Assembly: GCF_016907365.1 (NCBI RefSeq)
Contig: NZ_JAFBBV010000001.1
Location: 2,666,001-2,730,000, forward strand
DNA: 64,000 nucleotides
From: Oerskovia paurometabola
GTDB lineage: Bacteria; Actinomycetota; Actinomycetes; Actinomycetales; Cellulomonadaceae
Reading direction: 5' to 3'
In this document: one piece after another, positions 60,444 to 64,000 of the stretch
Position numbering within the stretch: position 1 is the first letter of the stretch
Layout: every line of letters starts with the position of its first letter
Translations under genes and position numbers: made by a program
Notes under the pieces: model-generated
The model's database searches: none
Seen by the model: only the letters and a program-made list of their open reading frames with translations
Told to the model about the DNA's origin: nothing

Positions 60444-61202
60444 GTGAGCTCCGCGGGTTCCCGCACGGTCGCACAACGCGCCGCCCTGGTCGTCGTGGCC
60501 GCGCTGGTCGCGTTCCACATGTTCTCGACCTTCCTCTGGGCCGCGCCCACGTCCGCGATCAACGACACGGCCTCCCCCGTCACGTCCAAGCACATGTACC
60601 CGTTGTTCGCGCAGAACTGGCAGATCTTCGCGCCGGACCCCCAGTCGGTGGACCTGCGCGTGTGGGTGCGCGCGACGACGAAGGACGAGGCAGGTGTCGA
60701 GACCGTCTCCGAGTGGGCGAATCTCGGGGACGTCTTCAACGAGCAGGTCCGGCACCAGATCCTGCCGACGCGGACGTGGCGCATCCCGGTCAGCATGAAC
60801 CGCTTCTACACGACGTCCTACAGCACCTTGGAGGGCCAGCAGCAGGCCGTGGTCCACGCGGACCACGTCTCGGCCGACGGCGACAGCGGTCGCCAAGACC
60901 TCACCAAGGCCCTCCTGGGTACGGGCATGAGCGTGAGCAGCATGGACGACTACCTGCTCTCGGAGGACTCGCTCTACGAGTTCGGCACGCTCGCGGCCAT
61001 GGACCTGTGGGCGGACACGGAGCTCGTCGCGATCCAGATGAGCACGTCCACGCAGGGCGTCGTGCCGTTCGAGCAACGGCTCACGCCGGGCATCCAGCGC
61101 CCGGAGGAGCAGTTCACCAGGCTGGGCTGGCGTGACCCGTCGCCGGTCACCCCCGAGGCCCGGGCCGGGTTCAGCGGCGTCTTCGGAGGGTGGGTCTCAT
61201 GA
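60444..61202 (+). CDS. DUF5819 family (SdpA-like) membrane-anchored protein
   Basis: A 252-aa protein. One membrane helix lies near the N-terminus (about 10-32, RAALVVVAALVAFHMFSTFLWAAP). A conserved YPLFAQNWQIFAPDPQSVDLRVWVRA follows, and the remaining extracytoplasmic domain ends FTRLGWRDPSPV. The QNWxxFAPxP motif is the mark of the DUF5819/SdpA group. The frame is open from 60372, but GGAGG at 60433-60437 lies 6 nt before GTG 60444, which therefore decides the start. Its stop overlaps the HTTM gene (ATGA). Bacillus SdpA and SdpB, which together mature the SdpC toxin, have the same pairing; no SdpC-like gene was seen here. Confidence 0.84.
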   Translation: MSSAGSRTVAQRAALVVVAALVAFHMFSTFLWAAPTSAINDTASPVTSKHMYPLFAQNWQIFAPDPQSVDLRVWVRATTKDEAGVETVSEWANLGDVFNEQVRHQILPTRTWRIPVSMNRFYTTSYSTLEGQQQAVVHADHVSADGDSGRQDLTKALLGTGMSVSSMDDYLLSEDSLYEFGTLAAMDLWADTELVAIQMSTSTQGVVPFEQRLTPGIQRPEEQFTRLGWRDPSPVTPEARAGFSGVFGGWVS

Positions 61203-62389
61203 GCAGCGACACCGGCGCCACGGGCACGACCGGCCTGTGGACGAGCGCGACCGGCTGGGCGCGCAGCACCTGGGCGGCCGGCGAGTCCTGGATGCTCGAC
61301 TCCCGCAAGGCCTCCTACGGCGTGGCGGTGCTGCGCATCGGATTCGGCCTGATCATCGCGGTGCAGCTCGCGGCCAACTGGGGCGACCGCAGCCTGGCCT
61401 GGGGTGCCGGGCGCACGTTCGCGCAGGGCCGCGTCGAGGTCGACGAGTTCCCGTCCTGGCTCGACACGTTCTTCAACGGCTCGGCGCCGCCCTGGGCGTT
61501 CGACCTGCAGTACCTGGCCCTGATCGCGCTCTCGGTGCTGCTGGTGCTGGGGTGGCGCTCGCGCATCGTCATCCCGGTGCTGCTGGTGTTGTACATCGCG
61601 CTGTTCCGGACCAACGCGTACATCGGCGACGGCGGCATCCAGCTCATGCGCATGGTGCTGCTGTACATGGTCTTCGTGGACACGTCGGGCCGCTGGTCCC
61701 TGGACGCCCGACGGCGGCGCGCGGCCGCGGAAGCCGGCAAGCCTTCGCGGTCCGCGTCCTGGGCATGGCTCGCGACGCTGCTGCACAACGGGGCCGTGGT
61801 GCTCATCGCGTTCCAGATCTTCGTGGTCTACGTGGCCTCGGCCATGTACAAGATCCAGGGCGGCATGTGGCAGCACGGCACCGCGATCTACTACGTGTTC
61901 CAGCTCGACGAGTTCTCGACCTGGCCCGCCGTGACCGAGGTCATGGGGCGCTCGGGTGTGCTCGTCGCGATCCTCAGCTACAGCGCGGTGTTCGTGCAGC
62001 TCTTCTTCCCGTTCCTGCTGCTTCGTCGCTCGACGCGCATCCTCGCGCTCGTCGCGATCACGGGCATGCACCTGGGGATCGGCGTGCTCATGGGCCTCAT
62101 GTACTTCTCGATGACCATGATCGCCATCGATGCCATCTTCATCCGGGACGTGACCTACCAGGCCGTCGAGCGCCGTCTGGCACCCGTGCTGCGCCGCGGG
62201 TGGGACCGTGTGCGGCGGCGCCCCGCGACGCCGACCGAGGCTCCCGGACCCGCGGCCGACGTCGACGACCTCCGACCGGTCGCCGCCGCCCCAGGCCCGC
62301 CCTCCGGCGCGACGGACGGACCGGACGGGGCACCGGCTCCGCACCCGCACGCGGCTCCCCCGCAGACGGCGATGCCTGCCGGCTCCTAG
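61199..62389 (+). CDS. HTTM domain (SdpB/vitamin K carboxylase-like) membrane protein
   Basis: A 396-aa integral membrane protein with about eight helices. AVLRIGFGLIIAVQLAANW (first helix), FRTNAYIGDGGIQLMRMVLLYMVF and VYVASAMYKIQGGMWQHGTAIYYVFQLDEF match the HTTM pattern, including the K-x-x-G-x-x-W block. HTTM proteins include gamma-glutamyl carboxylase and bacterial SdpB-type proteins. The C-terminal 55 residues are a Pro/Ala/Asp-rich cytoplasmic tail. The ATG overlaps the DUF5819 stop. The coding end lies inside a hairpin whose loop holds the TAG stop. Confidence 0.86.
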   Translation: MSSDTGATGTTGLWTSATGWARSTWAAGESWMLDSRKASYGVAVLRIGFGLIIAVQLAANWGDRSLAWGAGRTFAQGRVEVDEFPSWLDTFFNGSAPPWAFDLQYLALIALSVLLVLGWRSRIVIPVLLVLYIALFRTNAYIGDGGIQLMRMVLLYMVFVDTSGRWSLDARRRRAAAEAGKPSRSASWAWLATLLHNGAVVLIAFQIFVVYVASAMYKIQGGMWQHGTAIYYVFQLDEFSTWPAVTEVMGRSGVLVAILSYSAVFVQLFFPFLLLRRSTRILALVAITGMHLGIGVLMGLMYFSMTMIAIDAIFIRDVTYQAVERRLAPVLRRGWDRVRRRPATPTEAPGPAADVDDLRPVAAAPGPPSGATDGPDGAPAPHPHAAPPQTAMPAGS

Positions 62390-62405
62390 TTGCCGGCAGG
62401 CATCG
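62370..62405 (+). terminator. Terminator overlapping the end of the HTTM gene
   Basis: Perfect 14-bp stem CGATGCCTGCCGGC / GCCGGCAGGCATCG with an 8-nt loop that contains the TAG stop codon of the HTTM gene. Termination and the end of translation are thus placed at the same spot. Confidence 0.75.
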
Positions 62406-62446
62406 AGCGACCGTGAGGCCGCGAGGTCCTCTGGAAGAGGTGGGGG

Positions 62447-62947
62447 TCAGCCCACGCGGTGGAGCCAGCGCACGTTCGAGTCCTCGCCCGCGTGGCGGAA
62501 GGGCTCGAGCTCGTCGTCCCACGCCTTGCCGAGGGCCAGGTGGAGCGCGTCGCGCATGGCGCGGTTGTCGTGCGAGACCTCGAGCGCCGCACGCACCCGG
62601 TCCTCGGGGATCATGACGTTGCCGTGCACGTCGGTCACGGCGTGGAAGATCCCGAGGTCAGGGGTGTGGGACCAGCGGGCGCCGTCGGAGCCGTGGCTCG
62701 CGTCCTCGGTGACCTCGTAGCGCAGGTGGGACCACCCGCGCAGCGCCGAGGCGAGGCGCGCTCCCGTGCCCTGCACGCCCTGCCAGGCGAGCTCCGCGCG
62801 GTAGAGGTCGCGCGCAGCAGGCTGCTCGGTCCAGTCCAGCGTGACGCGCACGCCCAGGACGTTCCCGGCAGCCCACTCCAGGTGCGGGCTCAGCGCCCGG
62901 GGCGCCGAGTGCACGAAAAGAACACCGCGTGTGATGGCACCAGTCAT
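62447..62947 (-). CDS. DUF3145 family protein
   Basis: A 166-aa cytoplasmic protein. It starts TRGVLFVHSAPRALSPHLEWAAGNVLG and includes LRGWSHLRYEVTEDASHGSDGARW and NVMIPEDRVRAAL, the conserved blocks of this actinobacteria-specific family. GGGAGGAA lies 4-5 nt before the ATG. It is often found near fatty-acid or central-metabolism genes, but no function is known. The 289 bp upstream hold its promoter, the def terminator and two very short plus-strand frames. Confidence 0.88.
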   Translation of the reverse strand: MTGAITRGVLFVHSAPRALSPHLEWAAGNVLGVRVTLDWTEQPAARDLYRAELAWQGVQGTGARLASALRGWSHLRYEVTEDASHGSDGARWSHTPDLGIFHAVTDVHGNVMIPEDRVRAALEVSHDNRAMRDALHLALGKAWDDELEPFRHAGEDSNVRWLHRVG

Positions 62948-63177
62948 GTCGTTCCTCCCTAGGTCGAGGTTTCGTCTTCCCCAACGTCCTCACCAGGGGT
63001 GGATCATCATGCCTGATCAACCAGCGGTATACGAGCCATATCTTGCCTGAGAGTCGACCGGATCGCGAGGGGAGGACTCCCCATGGCAGATCTCACCCCG
63101 CTGCGGTAGCGCTACCCGACGGCCTTCTGCCCCTATGCGGACACGTTCCGACTCAGCCGTGCGCCTGTGGGAGGACG

Positions 63178-63230
63178 CCACGTTCCCCCCTCGTCAGCCG
63201 ACTCCGGGCCGGGGACGAGGGGGGACGTGG
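63178..63230. terminator. Terminator after def
   Basis: A 17-bp stem with one bulge, CCACGTTCCCCCCTCGTC pairing with GACGAGGGGGGACGTGG, 6 bp past the end of the minus-strand def gene. Confidence 0.78.
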
Positions 63231-63236
63231 CGTGAC

Positions 63237-63731
63237 TCAGAGCTGGGCGCGCATCTCCCGCATGGCCTTCTTGCGGACCGCGCGGTCCAGGCGGTCGAGG
63301 TAGAGCATGCCGTCCAGGTGATCCGTCTCGTGCTGCAGGCAGCGAGCCATGAGCTCGGTCCCTTCGACCGTGATCTCGTTGCCGTCGAGGTCCATGCCCA
63401 CGACTCGCGCGTACCAGGCGCGTCGGGTCGGGTACCAGAGCCCGGGGACCGACAGGCAGCCCTCGTCACCGTCCTGGACCTCGTCCGAGAGCTCGACGAT
63501 CTTCGGGTTGAGGACGTAGCCGATCTCGTCCTCGATGTTCCAGGAGAAGGCGCGCAGGTTGACGCCGATCTGGTTGGCGGCGAGCCCGGCCCGGCCCTCG
63601 TAGTCGACGGTCTCGACCAGGTCCGCGACGAGCGAGCGCACCCGGTCGTCGATGGTGGTGATCTCGTCGCACGGTGTGCGGAGCACGGGGTCCGGGATCA
63701 CACGGATCTCTCTCATCGCCATGGGCGCCAT
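63237..63731 (-). CDS. def: Peptide deformylase
   Basis: A 164-aa metalloenzyme that removes formyl groups from new proteins. All three motifs are intact: GLAANQIGV (residues 49-57), EGCLSVPG (90-97, Cys92 binds metal) and QHETDHLDG (133-141; His134 and His138 bind metal, Glu135 is catalytic). Three in-frame ATGs (63731, 63722, 63716) precede [11 protein letters not shown] and none has a clear ribosome binding site, so the start is uncertain by up to 5 codons. It is 24 bp after the DUF1206 gene. Confidence 0.96.
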   Translation of the reverse strand: MAPMAMREIRVIPDPVLRTPCDEITTIDDRVRSLVADLVETVDYEGRAGLAANQIGVNLRAFSWNIEDEIGYVLNPKIVELSDEVQDGDEGCLSVPGLWYPTRRAWYARVVGMDLDGNEITVEGTELMARCLQHETDHLDGMLYLDRLDRAVRKKAMREMRAQL

Positions 63732-63755
63732 TGTTCCATGTCGCCCCGGCCCGTC

Positions 63756-64000
63756 TCACATCCGTGCGTACCGGGCACGCGCGAACGAGTACACGCCGTA
63801 GGCCGCGAAACCGATGCCGGTCGCGGCCAGCAGGAAGGCACCGAAGGGCTGCTCGCCGATGGTCCGCAGGGCCGCGTCGAGGCCGCTCGCCTTGGCCGGG
63901 TCGGCCGTCACGGCGGCGGCCACCACGAGGGCTCCGAGCACACCGAGGGCGATGCCCTTGGCGATGTAGCCGACCTTGCCGAGGACGACGACGGCATGGC
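63756..64000 (-). CDS. DUF1206 family membrane protein (N-terminus off the right edge)
   Basis: The last 80 or so residues of a membrane protein. KVGYIAKGIALGVLGALVVAAAV is one helix with the family's GYxAKGxAxxxxG motif, and GAFLLAATGIGFAAYGVYSFARARYARM is the final helix with its basic end. DUF1206 proteins have three such two-helix repeats, so about two-thirds of the gene lies beyond base 64000. Function unknown; it is probably cotranscribed with def. Confidence 0.88.
   Translation of the reverse strand, partial: HAVVVLGKVGYIAKGIALGVLGALVVAAAVTADPAKASGLDAALRTIGEQPFGAFLLAATGIGFAAYGVYSFARARYARM

Noticed and set aside
63043..63303. 86-codon plus-strand frame overlapping the def 3' end
   Set aside because: It crosses the def terminator and the end of def and has atypical composition.

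Overview
The window is chromosomal DNA from a very GC-rich actinobacterium. Evidence: codon third positions are almost all G or C, GTG starts are frequent, and there are actinobacterial marker genes (polyphosphate glucokinase, GlnE, FasR-fabD-fabH-acpP-fabF with a homodimeric-type AceE, DUF3052, DUF3145, a fused RNase H/CobC protein, type A RNase P RNA). Gene order follows the Mycobacterium tuberculosis block that runs from glnE-glnA2 through panB, the RNase H/CobC, zinc-ribbon and Nif3 genes and ahpE-DUF3052-aceE to fasR-fabD. Gene style (DUF6318, DUF6325, paired DUF5819/HTTM) suggests a Micrococcales member near Cellulomonadaceae or Promicromonosporaceae. That placement is inference.

Layout. 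1-5.1 kb, minus strand: end of surE, a PfkB sugar kinase, then a four-gene operon read right to left (ribbon-helix-helix regulator, DUF4097, ABC ATPase, ABC permease) preceded by a six-half-site operator array. 5.3-11.5 kb: alpha/beta hydrolase, Cys-type sulfatase, divergent large LuxR/MalT-like regulator, carboxymuconolactone decarboxylase-like protein. 11.7-14.5 kb: five-gene plus-strand cluster DUF6325, SHOCT, PLDc_N-like/SHOCT, membrane protein, DUF4239. 14.5-26 kb: nitrogen and cofactor genes (glnE, glnA2, nadE, panB), map-ppgK, and small regulatory or unknown proteins. 26.0-27.3 kb: rnpB on the minus strand; a perfect 22-bp copy of its 3' end lies 751 bp away, bracketing a lower-GC segment with one 52-aa Cys/His-containing protein gene. 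27.3-35.5 kb: tautomerase-like protein, yaaA, RNase H/CobC, then an apparent insertion (a PKD-like exported protein, a DUF6318 lipoprotein and 675 bp of inverted-repeat-rich DNA), then zinc-ribbon protein, Nif3 and an AraC/VOC pair.

35.5-49.6 kb, minus strand: a Pol I-like polymerase without 5' nuclease, a secreted alpha carbonic anhydrase, and a tightly overlapping five-gene operon DUF4132 - MoxR AAA+ - DUF5682 - VWA - SWIM zinc finger. This operon has the same composition as the uncharacterised E. coli yehI/yehL/yehM/yehP/yehQ cluster. It is the strongest candidate for an undescribed system, although its first gene carries a frameshift in this sequence. It is followed by tRNA-Val(UAC), ahpE and DUF3052.

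51.5-62.4 kb, plus strand: aceE (acetyl-CoA supply), a minus-strand unknown gene, the PucR-type regulator FasR and the type II fatty-acid synthesis operon fabD-fabH-acpP-fabF, then a DUF5819/HTTM membrane pair resembling Bacillus SdpA/SdpB. The right edge holds DUF3145, peptide deformylase and the C-terminal end of a DUF1206 membrane protein. Several intergenic hairpins share one palindromic core (GACGGCG/CGCCGTC) and look like a recurrent terminator type of this genome.
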